NCBI GenBank assembly: GCA_003952965.2
Contig: CM025851.1
Span: 269,501-333,500, forward strand
Length of the DNA: 64,000 nt
From: Morella rubra
Lineage: Eukaryota > Streptophyta > Magnoliopsida > Fagales > Myricaceae
Reading direction: 5' to 3'
Shown: in pieces, positions 14,201 to 26,196 of the stretch
Layout: each line of letters begins with the position of its first letter
Position numbering within the stretch: position 1 is the first letter of the stretch
Notes under the pieces: generated by a model
The model's database searches: none
The model's input: only the letters and a program-made list of their open reading frames with translations
Told to the model about the DNA's origin: nothing
Translations under genes and position numbers: made by a program

Positions 14201-15181
14201 GTCCATGTCCTCCTCCATCCCTTAAGGATTTTCCTAAGGACCCAGAGTCTAACCAAACCCCTAACTATATCTGCTGTTTGTGCAATGATTCTCCACCTTC
14301 CCATCAACTACTGCCTTGTTGTATATTTGAATATGGGGATGAGGGGTGTTGCTCTAGCCTCAGCCTGGACTACCTTAAACTTGTACTTGGGTTTGCTAGT
14401 ATACCTTTTCCAATCAAGGACAGCACTAAAACCATGGGATGGGAAAGCAAAACATGCATGCACTCAGGGCTGGCAACAGTTGCTTGCCCTTGCAGTTCCA
14501 AGCGTACTCTCTGTCTGTTTGGAGTGGTGGTGGTATGAAATAATGCTGCTACTGTGCGGCTTACTCAGCGATCCACAGGCAAGTGTGGCTGCAATGGGAA
14601 TCCTCATACAAACAACTGGATTGCTTTATGTGTTTCCGCACTCCCTTAGCTTGGGCTTATCAACGCGTGTTGGCCAAGAGTTGGGAGCTGGGCAGCCTGC
14701 ACGGGCTCAACAAACAACCATAATTGGACTCATGGTGGCGGCTGTGTGTAGCATACTGGCTTTTGCTTTCACAATTGCCGTGCGAGATGGATGGGGCAAG
14801 CTCTTTACATGTGAACCACAAGTGCTGGCTTTGACATCGATTGCCCTCCCCATATTAGGATTTTGTGAGCTAGGAAATTGTCCCCAGACAGCTGCATGTG
14901 GAATCCTCATAGGCTCTGCAAGGGCTAAGGTGGGTGCTTGTATCAATTTTGGCTCCTTCTACCTAATTGGTTTGCCAGTTGCAGTTCTCATGAGTTTTAG
15001 ACTCAGGATGGGCTTTATAGGGTTGTGGTGTGGTCTTGCTGCAGCTCAGATTTCATGTATGTGCATGATGATCTATACATTGGTTTCAACTGATTGGAAG
15101 CACGAAGTTAAAAGGGCTAAGGAACTGACTCAGGCCACTGAAAGTGACAACAATGATTTGGAAGCCGACCTCCTTAGCTGA
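11229..15181 (+). CDS. MATE efflux transporter (DETOXIFICATION/DTX type)
   Basis: Proton- or sodium-coupled multidrug and toxic compound extrusion carrier of plant membranes. Substrate unknown. The body is one long exon, 13793-15181, following a TAATGCAG acceptor, with about 12 hydrophobic segments. Hallmarks of the plant DTX48-DTX55 clade are FANITGYSVLKGLAMGMEPIC, SVCLEWWWYEIM, ELGNCPQT and a C-terminal STDWKHEVKRAKELT. I propose a first exon at 11229-11360, starting MCNSTES. Its donor GTACGA is phase 0, matching exon 2, and the sum is 506 residues, the usual family length; other DTX proteins of this clade also start MCN. The 2.4-kb intron makes this exon an inference. If exon 1 is wrong, translation could start at 13787. 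Identical copy at 49179-53131. Confidence 0.85.
11361..13792 (+). other. Proposed MATE intron 1
   Basis: No gene or RNA is recognised here. Near its 3' end (about 13609-13735) is a local duplication: TGTGCAGTTATCTGTTC occurs at about 13611 and 13717. A degenerate copy of the start of MATE exon 2 (TTTGCAAGCTTGCATGCCCC) lies near 13679, about 130 bases before the real one. Repeated at 49311-51742. Confidence 0.5.
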
Positions 15182-15828
15182 TTTCCTTTCTGTAGAAGTT
15201 GGTAAAATAAAGTCCTTGTACCATGATATAAGATAGACTTCATAGTGGCATAAACAGCCTCTTTGCATCACCTCCCCCCTTTCCCTTTTCTTATCTCTTT
15301 CTACTTTATTATCAGATTTTGTACTAGAAGAGAACAAAAGGATGCTAAAGAGAGTAAGATAGGTTGGGAACACGACCAAAAGAATAAAAATGGGACCAAA
15401 TCCCAAGCGTGGGAGAAGGCTACCTTCAATTTCTTAGCACAAAGGCCCAAGTGGCCTTCTATGGACCCAGCAAGACAATTCAAACATCCTGACACATAAA
15501 TCAAGACTACTAAACGACCCAACTTAAAATTGTATAGCATTAAAGAAACGCTGCACATTCTATTTGTCGTATATACAAGTTCATAAAAATGATTACAAAG
15601 CTGAAACATCTGTTTCCCAGGAAAACAACAACACCACACTATAGGCATTCCTCATTTTGAGCTAATTGTTGTGATACCAATGTGATATAATGCTAAATCA
15701 CACTAAAAGGAGATGAAGGCTCACCCGTGTGCAATTTTGAGGTGCAAGACATGGATCTTTTTATAGCCATCGATATTGTCGTTGCTCTCACAGTTGCATC
15801 TGCTTCTCTTATGCATATGAAAAATCCT
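15182..15828. other. Tail-to-tail spacer, MATE and UXT-like genes
   Basis: This is the shared 3' flank of two convergent genes and presumably carries both 3' UTRs. AATAAAG at 15207-15213, shortly after the MATE stop, is a near-consensus polyadenylation signal. No further gene is seen. Repeated at 53132-53778. Confidence 0.5.
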
Positions 15829-18800
15829 TCACGCATCTAAATCTTTGTTTGAATTCCATACAGGGTGCTTTGGTACAACCTCGTCAACCAATCCCCCTTT
15901 TCCATTTTCTGCACTCAGCAGAGGATCAGATTCACCTTCCACCACCTGGCATTATTAAGAACATAAAGAAAAAGAGTTCACTAAGCATGTCTGCACACAT
16001 TTTAGCAAATCAATGGTGAAATGTCAGGGAAGTAGATCATGCAGTATTCTGAGAATAAGTCAAAAGAAGTGGCCAGGACCTGAAATGACTGTGCTGCTGC
16101 CTCGGTGGTCTTTTGCTGACTCTCACGAGAGAAGAAATAAGAATATAGAACCATCCCAATTAATGCAATAAAAATCCCCAAAATATTCCTCCAGCTAAAT
16201 GGATCATGAAGTAAGACATAACCAAATGCCAACACCAGGCATGTCTTCAGATGTCCAAGAACCTGATAGGTGACTGGGGATGTCTTTCCAATTACAAGAA
16301 ATGTGCTAAAATTCACAGATACAGATATTAGGCAGGATAGAATGATGAAAACCTGTAATAGAGAGAAAGTGAATAGTATTGGTAATAATTCCAAAATATG
16401 AACAAATTGGAGGGAAAAAAGTTGGCTGTGTCATAAAGCTTTTAGTTCTCACCAGTACTTGAGTTGTGTATTTGAAAGCAAATACATTTTGATCAGTCAA
16501 AAACCCGTCCAAAAATGGGCCAGATATCAACAAGGTGACTGCTTGATATGGACAAGATTGATATAGAAGTTGGGTTGAAGAAACCTTGAAATTCTTCTGG
16601 ATGGTATTAGTCATCTGAAATGAATTAGTTAAGATCTTAAACAAGACAAAAGTGATAGAACTGTTGTTCATGCAAGAGGAATTCTAGTCAAGATTAAGAT
16701 ACCACAACATCAACTCCTGTCCTCAAAAGATAGGATTCTCCTTAATTGAAAATCTATACTCGCCACCCTTTACGATTTTTTGGTTAAGGTAGTTTCATTG
16801 AGGATACGATTTGAGCAACACAGGTTGTAACAATCGCAAGGAGGGATAAGACAGAGCCCAGAGCATTGAGTTGCAAATCGGTGACTGTTGCTATCCCAAC
16901 TCCTAGAAGGAGGATAATGAGTGAAAGCTGAATAGTCCTACTGCAATAAGAAGGACACAAAGAATGTATTAGTACATTCTTTTTTTCTTTTTTTATAAGT
17001 ATGTATTAGTACATTCTTTGATCATTGAAGAAACCAAAATGCATATGAAATGGTTCAGACATGAGGTACAGGTATGAGGACTTAATAAATTTATGCTCTT
17101 AGTAATAGAATGATAGGGAGGAGCTTGAAGCATTAAGGTGGATATGTATAACATCCGCAATCATGATATTTTTAACAAGGCTATGAACACCTAATGCAAG
17201 AGTCCTAGTATAGATAGTATCCACACAATGTTTGCAATCTGTGAGCGAAAAAGACTGATCATCACAACTGAAAGAAATCTCATTCAGGTAAAGGATCACA
17301 AAGACAAAAGTGACCAAACCACAAGTGAGTCGAGGTACAAGAAAAGACATGACGTCATATGATGGCATGGCACTAGATATCATTAAATGCAAAAGAAGGC
17401 TTTAAATGAGAAGAGGTATACAAAAAGACATGATGCTCTATAATGGCATGACACTCCATAGCATTAAATGCAAAGATGGATTTAATAGAATACAGGAGGT
17501 AGTTGGTAATCATGTATTGTGACTCCCAAAAACTAGAGAAGGGGTAAAGGTAAAAATATTGGACGGCCAGATATCATAGTAATAAGTTTCAGCCCAAATA
17601 AAGGAATAACCTTCTTTCTAACAACATGCAATCATAGAGCAGAGTTGAACATGCTGTTATGTCTGATTCAAGGGGGATCCCATTGAGTTCTTACATTTTC
17701 ATGTTCAACAAAAAATAATTAAAACTATCGGTCGTATTACCACCGAAGATAACTTTGACATGCACTAAAAAGAACAAAACCAAAAACGAAAAGAAGTACC
17801 ACATTTCCACCAAAGACAAATACTATTGTACTGCCGACAACATTGGAATAATACAACGCTTCACAACAATCTCAAAACTTTTTTTTTTTTGATGGATTTT
17901 TGTTCATTGGCACCTCAAAACTTCAGAGATTTGAATAAAAAGGTGCAAGTAAGAATATATTTCTAAGTGCATTCTATATAATAACAACTGAAAAGTTGAA
18001 AAATGACACATGTTCGGGTGCTTCAAAAAGCTCATCACTATTGGTTTTCAAAACCATTCCTTGGGATGTCCAACCATAAACGGGAGACTGATGAAATTTG
18101 AGAACTTTGGAGAGCACCAAGGTTACTACTACCAAGTACACTATCCTAATAAAGGAAGCCAATGAAGGGAATTGTGGGTTGAAGTGAAGATAATGGACAT
18201 CGCCTTCACTATAGCCAATTTATGATTAACTAATAAGTTATTAGATAAGGAAGGGCACATCAGTGTGTCGGCATCTTAGTCACAGGAGGGTAAAAAGTTT
18301 CTCTAGAGAAACCTGAATGTCTTCCCAAGGAAAAGGGTCTCCAAGAGTACGGTACAAGGGATGATTGCCAGCTTGGTCATCTGTAATGGAAAAATCAACG
18401 GAGTCCTTCAGAATCAGAGTCTTGAGAAAAATGATGAAAACATAGTATATGTACACTGCTATTTGAACTAGAGTTACAAATAACAGTGGTACCTGATAGA
18501 ACCCAACCGAATTGAAACCCAGGCTCAAATTCAAAAGTCCAATGGAGATCCCATTTAGAATGCCAAAGCCCAATACAGCTTTCCGATCAAAAGGTTTGTG
18601 TTCAAATAATTTCATCTTTAACGCCACATGAAGTGAGCAAAAGGTGACTAGAAGATGCCAGCTTGTCAAAGTTGTAGCTGCAAAATATGAGAGGATCAAG
18701 ATCTTACCACAAAGTAAATATTTGGTCTAACACGCATCATCTCAGCCATGATATCTTATCAGAATGAGTCTAAATCTTCCCAATCATTTTCCTGGAATGA

Positions 18801-19556
18801 ACAATCTAGGTGTGGGCTTTACATCATAGGTGGGAAAAGTCAAACGGAAGTTCCAAGAGCTCATGTGCTCCTAGCAACACCTGTAGGCAACCGCCTATAT
18901 GATCACTGAGTAGTTGTTCAGCGGTATTACGGCATTGCCAAGTCGCAGGCCCACTATCCCCATGTTTGGCCTTGAGGCAGGCATCAGGTGATCTAGAACA
19001 GCATAGTGACAACATAAATTCATGGGCGAGGAGGTATTGCAGCAATTTAAATTGGCCCCTTTCATTAGAACATAAAGGGCTGGCAACTTCATCAACCCAC
19101 TTAGAGCCTTAACAAAGTATCAATAAAGAAGCAAACCCAATACAGCCACAAACTTTGGAATGAAATATACCATATTTGCCCGCTATAATCCATGAACACG
19201 TTGTCACTTGGCAAATAATTAAGAACTGTTTACAACCAGGGTACAAACAAAGGAGCAAACCTAAAAAGCCACAATCTTATTAAAGAAATATGCAGCTATA
19301 TATATCGACTATAATCCATTAAAAGGTTATGACTTGGCAAAGAATTTAAAACATCAGACATACCCAAAACAAGAAATCATTGATACCATGTTTGACCAAA
19401 ACATTTAGAGAGAGGGCGCACAATGTGAAACATACCGAAATGGAAACCTAATGAGCTGATTAAAGCCTTGTTGCAGATCACAATGGACACGGACGAAACT
19501 ACCGACAGAGTCAACGCCCCGACTGTGCCCAGCTGAAACCGCTCACCTTCACCCAT
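15829..19556 (-). CDS. Nucleotide-sugar transporter, UDP-xylose transporter (UXT) type
   Basis: Golgi/ER antiporter of the NST-KT family; the closest match I recognise is the Arabidopsis UXT group, which carries UDP-xylose into the Golgi. Seven exons on the minus strand: 19436-19556, 18493-18677, 18313-18380, 16808-16940, 16453-16614, 16080-16352 and 15829-15945. All are in phase, 352 residues, about the family length of 347. Ten hydrophobic segments are expected. Diagnostic motifs are NKALISSLGFHFATTLTSWH in TM1-2, FYQMTKLAIIP, and the KT signature GKTSPVTYQVLGHLKT (K246-T247, K259-T260). Exon 3 is small (68 bases). Substrate is inferred by similarity only. Identical copy at 53779-57506. Confidence 0.93.
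16964..17019 (-). mobile_element. Minimal retroposon 3' tail with 19-bp TSD
   Basis: ATGTATTAGTACATTCTTT is present twice, exactly, at 16964-16982 and 17001-17019. Between them is only a T-rich run ending ATAAGT, which on the minus strand reads as an ACTTAT end followed by poly(A). It lies in intron 3 of the UXT-like gene, inserted in the sense orientation. Repeated at 54914-54969. Confidence 0.7.
17871..17923 (-). mobile_element. Retroposon-like poly(A) insertion with 10-bp TSD
   Basis: CTCAAAACTT flanks (17871-17880 and 17914-17923) a T run followed by about 23 unrelated bases, in intron 3 of the UXT-like gene. The layout fits a truncated retroposon, though the ACTTATC end seen at the other sites is not conserved here (GATGGA follows the T run). 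Repeated at 55821-55873. Confidence 0.5.
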
Positions 19557-19653
19557 CTTCTTTTTCTTTTTCGGTTCTTTTCTTGTGTGTTTTCTTCAAT
19601 CAGAAAAACCAACCACAATCCCCTCAGAGTACCCTCTAACGAGCCCCCAAAAA

Positions 19654-19659
19654 CACGTG
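19654..19659. promoter_or_regulatory. G-box CACGTG upstream of UXT-like gene
   Basis: Palindromic CACGTG about 100 bases upstream of the UXT-like ATG. A G-box in this position can bind bZIP or bHLH factors, but it could equally lie in the 5' UTR. Positional evidence only. Confidence 0.3.
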
Positions 19660-20590
19660 CAACAAAGATGCAGCTAAACTTACTATTAGTGGGCGTTGGG
19701 AGGAAAGTTTTAAACCGCTGGATCTGATGCTCATGGAAGGGAAAAGGGTGATGAAAAGGAAGGCTTTTGATAAACATTCGTTGGGCAGTCGGTCAGTCAG
19801 TCGCCTTAGTGACAAGTGAAAACCTTGGGCCTACTGCCTAGGACGCCGTATAAAGGGAACGAAACACGCACAGAAATTGTTCAGTCCACGCACGCCCGAC
19901 CTAACAAACAAATCAATATTGTGTTGGGAGGTATCAGATTGACAGATTATTGGAAAATATTAATCGGTCGGATTGGAGTTCTTCGTGGTGTGCTTGGACT
20001 TGGACGTTGTTGCTTTCCTTTTCCAGGGGGTGTACAGACGGTTGGGTTTTAAAAGCTAATTACCAATATAGTTGGACGGGGGACCAATTATAAATATAAT
20101 TCAAAGAAAAAAAAGGTGCGCAAGTGATTTTCATTTACTAAATAAAAGAGGAAAACGGAGCATATAGAAAAAAAATTTAAAATTTAAAATTCGAAATTAT
20201 AAATGATCTTGTTTCCTAACTCCTCGTAAAAATTAGAGATGTCGATTAAATTTCTATTACTTATTTGTATCTCTTTAATCGTGTCCATTTCTTAATCCAC
20301 GTAAATTGTATAATAAAGTCAAATGCTTTAAAGATGACCTCAAATAGTTTTCAATAGTTATGAGATTTTAAACTTAGAATTTGAGAATGAGCAAATCAGA
20401 CCCAAGCCTTAATTATTAAGCTAATCTCTTAATTTTTTTTTAATTATTACTATTTTATGCATGCTGATTGCTCCTTTGTACCTTGCAACATCATAGGGAT
20501 AGTTTTGTAACTATGGCAGCGACGACTCTATTTTCTTGGGCATCTCTGATGTTCATAGTGACGTGTGTAGGCAAATAATAACAGACTATA

Positions 20591-20740
20591 GTGGTGTTTG
20601 TTATCAAAATTTTAAAAAATATTTATAAAATTTTAGAAATCTTTTAAATGTAAAGTTTATTAAAATGTGAAGTATATATATAAAAGTGTGAAGTCTTATT
20701 TTATGTGATAGAAATAGTCTCTTAGACAAACAAACGCCCC
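20591..20740. mobile_element. MITE-like element carrying the only unit difference
   Basis: About 150 bases with inverted ends GTGGTGTTTGTT and AACAAACGCC(CC) and an AT-rich core without coding capacity. The core contains the single difference I noticed between the two 38-kb units: GTGAAGTATATATA here and GTTATATATA at about 58617. No target-site duplication was established. Confidence 0.45.
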
Positions 20741-20798
20741 AATGTCAAACGGCGGCAGTCGGCGGTAGGCAATAATACCGTCCTGCAAAAATTATTCT

Positions 20799-21653
20799 GC
20801 AACGATATGGGCATTAAAGATTGTCCTGCAAAACTCTTTCAGTAACGACTTAGAAAGGGGTTACAGAGAACAATTCCTGCGAGACGTGTGTGAGTGAAGG
20901 ACGATTCCCCCCTTGTTTTTTGGCCCAGGGTTTGTTTCCATTTTCTTTCCTTTTTGGTTTTTGACTTCTAAAGGAATTCGACACGTATTTCTCCCCTGGG
21001 AAACAGTGAGGTTGACTGCAAATTCCAGATCATAACTTTAGAACACTTCTACCTCACACGAAAAGAAAAATATAGTTGTCCAGCTTTTAATTGCCCAATT
21101 TCAAGAACAATTTCTTGGCACGTTTCGACTTTTTATTTAATTCTTTTTTTCCTGCTGGGTTTGCAACATGGGATAGTTTGCAATTTCTCTGGGTTGTCTA
21201 ATCAGTACGGTTATCATTTAAAGTACACAAGCAACGATTGGGCATTAAAGATTGTCCTGCAAAACTCTTTCAGTAACGACTTAGAAAGGGGTTACAGAAG
21301 CATTCCTAAGAGCGAGACGTGTGTGATTTGTGAAGGCGATTCCCCCCTTGTTTTTTGGCCCAGAAAGAAGGCGAGTTTCCATTTTCTTTCCTTTTTGGTT
21401 TTTGACTTCTAAAGGAATTCGACACGTATTTCTCCCCTGGGAAACAGTGAGGTTGACTGCAAATTCCAGATCATAACTTTAGAACACTCTACCTCACACG
21501 AGAAAAAGTTGTCCAGCTTTTAATTGCCCAATTTCAAGAACAATTTCTTGGCACGTTTCGACTTTTTTTTAATTTTTTTTTCCTCTGGGTTCTGAATTTG
21601 CAATTTCTCTGGGTTGTCTTCGTGGTTTCGGTTATCCGATTTAAGTAATATAG
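20799..21653. repeat. Tandem duplication (about 430 bp x 2) upstream of reticulon gene
   Basis: Unit 1 (20799-21230) and unit 2 (21231-21653) are adjacent direct copies. Both run from GCAACGAT..GGGCATTAAAG through CCTGGGAAACAGTGAGG to TTCTCTGGGTTGTCT and a related tail. They differ by scattered small indels and substitutions (for example CAGGGTTTGTTTCC against CAGAAAGAAGGCGAGTTTCC), so the duplication is older than the 38-kb one. Unit 2 ends 12 bases before the reticulon ATG. Repeated at 58745-59599. Confidence 0.9.
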
Positions 21654-21665
21654 AGGTTGACGGGG

Positions 21666-24600
21666 ATGCAAGAGGCCACGACTTGCACATCATCAACATC
21701 GTCCTCAGGAGGGTCCCGAGTTTGGTCGTCGAGCCTCTGGTGTATGGGTGGAGGTAAAGGTAAGAACATTCTCGTTTCTTTAATTTCTAAAGTTAGTTTG
21801 CTTGCACTACATCAGTGCCGTTCAGGTCGAAACAATTTCTTGGTATTCTTTCTGATGTTTGGTCGATGGGACTCGTGACTGATTACTTTTGATGAAGAAC
21901 CTGATTGGTTTTTATTTGAAGGGGCTTTCTTGGCTGAATCGTTTTATTCATGTAATCCTTTGTGATAAATGGATGTCTTTCTTTAATGTGGTTTTCATAG
22001 CAACGCAGTTTTTGCATTCGGGTGTATTACTTACATATTCCGGGGCGCCACTGAGGTGGGACAAGCACTAGCTGGTTGACTCTTAGCGTCTTCTCACAAG
22101 TGGGTTTTATAAATCAATGGGTTTTTGGACGGAAAGTGGCTGTTAAATGTCACTCCGACTTGTGAACTATGTTCCATATAATTTTATTTTTGCGGCACTC
22201 ATAGATCTTTCTTTAGTTTGTCATTTAGGATGATACAAGTTTTTCTCTTTCTAAAGTATCTCTCGAGTTGATAGCTGTTACAATTGGACGGAGCAATTGG
22301 GTATAGAGAAGGTATTCGTGAAATAGATTGTGCTATTCAAATGTAAGTAAGGGTTTTTTTTTTCACTACTAACTTATTTTGCACATTGAGGTTCAAAATA
22401 CTTATTCCAACATGTAATATTGTACTTTATGTTCGACAACCTGAATAATCGGATGAATATGAGGGAAATGGATTTTGTGAAACTTAAAGGAAAGAGAAAT
22501 ATCGATCTGTTTATATCCCATGTTCTTCGCAGCAGTACTAGTTGTAATGAAACTAGTAGTGGCAGATACTATTGTAGGATAAGACACCATGTACATTTTG
22601 TCGTACGTATGGGCTATCTCACAAAGTTCACGTTGCAGGATGGTTCAATGCCTGTATGTATGGACCTATGTTCGCCTTCCATCAGAAACTCTCTCCTAAG
22701 TGTCAAAGTATAGACAATGCAAAGCGAAAGCCGTTGTATCAATGCCAAATTTCAAATAAAGCAACTTGGATTTTTGTTGCTTTCTTCTGTGCAAGTATAG
22801 CCGCTGTTGGTTTTTCCCTTTCATCCAACATGTATTAGTGAGATGTTCCCTCTCCTAAGATAGAAGGTTTCTATTTGCTTGCTGAGACCAGCCTTTTTAA
22901 ATGGATTGACTTCTTTGCTACGTTTTACATTCATGCAAATGCAAAAGCAGTTGGAGGTGCATTCATGGACATTAGGTATATTGGAGATAGTAGTGACTTG
23001 TGATCTAGGATGGGAAGTAGCCTTTGTTTTAGTATTCCCTTGTGGTTGATATGATTCCTTGCAGAGCAATCCTTTTTTGCAGTTACCTCTCTCTTTCATT
23101 CTCTGCAATGACCTGATTTTCTCTATCGTTCATTTATCTTCCCCTTGTTGCTTTTATCTATTTCGGTTGTGACCTACTCTAAATAGCTGGCGTACAATTT
23201 TTGTTGAGCATTTATAATGCTAAGTAACTTCTTCATTTCTTAGATAAATTGATTTGCCATAGAAGTGGGTGATGAGTATATGTGGACTTGGCACAAACTT
23301 TTATGTGGAGTTGTTTTATCATTTCACAAGTTACATCCTTGTGTATTTGCGTATGGGCTTTAGTTGATATTGTTTTGTTATACTTGACTCTCTCCTTGTC
23401 TCACTTTTGTTTTAGCTGCTGATATTCTATTGTGGAAGCAGCGGAGTGTTTCTTTTGGCATCATTGTTGTTGCTACAGTTGCATGGCTCCTATTTGAGCG
23501 GTCTGGATTATCATTCTTATCAATTTGCTCAGATGTGTTGCTGATTTTGATTGTACTGTTGTTTCTTCATGCGAACTATGCTGTTTTCAGAGATAGGTAA
23601 GAATCTACCCTTTATCTTCAGATTGTTTACATTTTCAACTTTTAGCATAGTAACTGTTTTTTGTCTCAAGAATTGTTCGTTTTTTGCACAGACAATTACA
23701 AACATTACCGGAGTTAGTATTGTCAGAGGAAATGGTCAATAATGCTGCAGCATCATTTCGTGTGAAAATCAATAACGTGCTGCTTATGGCTCATGATATT
23801 ACTCTTGGCAAGGATTTTAAACTGTTTTTCAAGGTCAGTCTGTAGCAAAAGTATAGTAAATTAAAGATGCTGATGCATACGGATGAGTTGTTTTTAGTGT
23901 ACCTAAAAGATTAATAATGCTAACACATACTTCTATTGTACAAATAAGAGTGGGGAAGGAACTTGGAGTGCTGCCTACAGAATGTCAAGCATTTTCAATT
24001 TGGTATTGTGGCTAAGAATCAATATTTAGTCATTTTGGTTCGCAGCACGTTTAGTCAAACCTCTGTATTTGGGTCTCAACTCCCTGCTTGCCTTATGGAG
24101 CTCTCTGCTGTTTGCATAAGTTATTGGGATCTATGATCTTTTTACGCTGAAACTATGGGACTTCTCCTTTAATTCTGCAATGTGTCTCAAGCTGTTTGAT
24201 TTTAAGAAATTCTTACATACTGTCATGCTTTTGGCAGGTGGTCGTCTGTCTGTGGCTCTTGTCTGTCATTGGTAGCAGCTGCTCTTTCTTCACGCTGGCT
24301 TATATTGGTATAGCCTTTTTTTGTTTTTCTTTGAGCCATTGGTATAGCCATTCAGCTTTAGCCTTGTCAGTTTAGTGAAATGTGCTGTTGTCCCAGAATC
24401 GTGACTCTCTGTTCCTGCATGTATGTTGTACGTGTTGTTCCCTGGTTTTAACTTCATTTCAAAGTCATATGCACATGTTTGTGTTTATATATGTAGATAT
24501 GTTCATATAAGATACGTACATTATTACATAGTTCAGGTGCTAGTACATCCGAAAGTTGTGTTATTTCTTTTTTCCCTTTTGTATTGTGTTAATAAGATGC

Positions 24601-25233
24601 AGCTCTTGCTCTGAGTGCTTTTGCCATAAGTAGAACGTCTATTGGCCAATAATTTTAGAGCAATTTTCAACCCATATTGGAATAAATCAGTCTTGCAAAG
24701 AAGCTTATGGGATGTTTTGCATGCCCCTTCTCATGCATGCCAGTGTAGCCGACTGTGACAATTCATATTTTGATTAACCTCTCGACAGACAAGAATATGC
24801 GCCCATTTAACTAAGTGAACTCCTTTTCATGACTTCTCGTCGAAGACACTTTCTAGTCCACTGTGTTATTCTTTTACGTATGTAATCACGTGTTTAGGAG
24901 CTTGTCGAGCATAATTCCCACCAGAGAGTTATTAGCTTTTTGTTTCTTTGTTTCTGTTTTTTCGTGGGGGGTGGTGGGAGGAGGGAGAGGGGAACGAAGG
25001 AAAGGAAGGGGCTTTGGGGGGATTTTTCATATGACTCTGACCTCTAATGCCTTATAAATTTGTTGGTGACAGGAACCATCGCATCCATCACAATTCCTGC
25101 CTTGTACAGCAGATACGAGGGTCATGTGGATAGGTATTGCGGAGTGATCCACAAACAATTTTCAAAGCACTACAAAATAGTGGATGAGAGTGTCATTAGC
25201 AGACTCGCCTTGTCAAAGGAAAAGGACTTTTAG
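21666..25233 (+). CDS. Reticulon-like protein (RTNLB family)
   Basis: ER membrane protein of the plant reticulon (RTNLB) family, which bends tubular ER through hydrophobic hairpins. Five exons: 21666-21759, 23416-23596, 23692-23833, 24238-24307 and 25073-25233. All are GT-AG and in phase, giving 215 residues. The reticulon domain covers about residues 30-205. It starts at the typical [14 protein letters not shown], followed by a long hydrophobic hairpin, a polar loop ([20 protein letters not shown]), a second hairpin split over exons 4 and 5, and the family ending [13 protein letters not shown]. The N-terminus is short and Ser-rich. The ATG at 21666 is the only start that fits the domain. Identical copy at 59612-63179 (offset 37,946). 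Confidence 0.93.
21760..23415 (+). other. Reticulon intron 1 (1.66 kb)
   Basis: This is the long first intron of the reticulon gene, AT-rich, with no gene or repeat that I can support. Short ORFs here (for example 22420-22713) lack recognisable domains and appear to be chance. Confidence 0.5.
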
Positions 25234-26196
25234 TTCTGATATTCTAGTCTCAAGACTTCTTTCAGAGTTTCAGATGCTGTTCTGAAGTCATCTGTATTTT
25301 TGTTGTTTTCTTCTAAATATGTCGGACCAGACCGAAATCCCTGTCCTCTCTGAGCAAATGTGGAATCTTCCCTAACTTTTTGGAAAAAAATGTGTGCGCG
25401 ACTGAATTGAAGCAGACGGAGAGATTTGGAAGTTTTGACTATTCTTGGTTATTGAAGTGGCTTCGTCAAGAGCATCGGAGCTGTTGACTCACTGACTGTA
25501 AAGATCTAATTAGTTGGCAACGATGAATAATATAGGAGGCCATGGACAACAGATTATCGACCTTATCCTTGCCCTTCATTGCAAAAGGACCCCAGCATTC
25601 TGAAGGCAGGAAAACCAAACCAATATCTCAAGCTCACTGGTCGATAGATTCTTCACTCTTTACAGCTTGTTGCTGAGTGTCAGAGCAGGAACCATTTTGT
25701 CTCATACCGGATGCATTAGGGTGGTCATTTCTTTCTTCAAAACTGAAGGAGGAAGTTGTCTTCATAGCTTGTACTTGAGAGTTGTGACCATGGGTGACAA
25801 ATTCACGTGTCCATCTCAAATACATAATTTGCATAACGTTTGAAAATTTGAACGCGCAGCTAAGCTACAGTGCAACAGGTACACGATGATACATATAAAA
25901 GAACATTAAAAGGCAGGTTCTTTATTGGTAGATGCACCTAACCGCTGTACTACGGAGATAGAAGCTCAAGAAGCACTCAAATGGGTTTCTTTTACAATGA
26001 CGTACATAAAGGATACATAACAATATAGTTTGCGAGATTATCCCTTTGTAGAGTGATTAATCCCTCAACTCTCAAAACCTACCATATTCAAGTTCTATGG
26101 ACAGGATGCTACCATCAACTTCAACTTGGAACAGTAACACAAACGGATACGATGGGCCAGTATTCTTGGTTTTTTATGGCTAGCTGGTAGAACATA
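25234..26196. other. Tail-to-tail spacer, reticulon and macro-domain genes
   Basis: Convergent 3' flanks of the two genes. No further gene is seen. The 38-kb duplication is known to reach at least to about 26054 here only because the window ends at 64000. Confidence 0.5.

Larger units (their letters stand above)
19557..21665. other. Divergent spacer, UXT-like and reticulon genes
   Basis: Contains the UXT-like 5' region with a G-box, AT-rich sequence, a MITE-like element (20591-20740) and a direct tandem duplication of about 430 bases that ends just before the reticulon start codon. No protein gene is seen. Repeated at 57507-59611. Confidence 0.55.

Noticed and set aside
14101..14538. 145-codon plus-strand ORF inside the MATE gene
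   Set aside because: Out-of-frame shadow of the MATE exon with a Cys/Ser/Pro-rich composition.
18280..18699. 139-codon ORF taken as a complete transporter fragment
   Set aside because: It reads UXT exon 2 and then runs through intron 2; the true exon ends at 18493 and exon 3 (18313-18380) uses another frame. I first thought exon 3 was missing, then found it.
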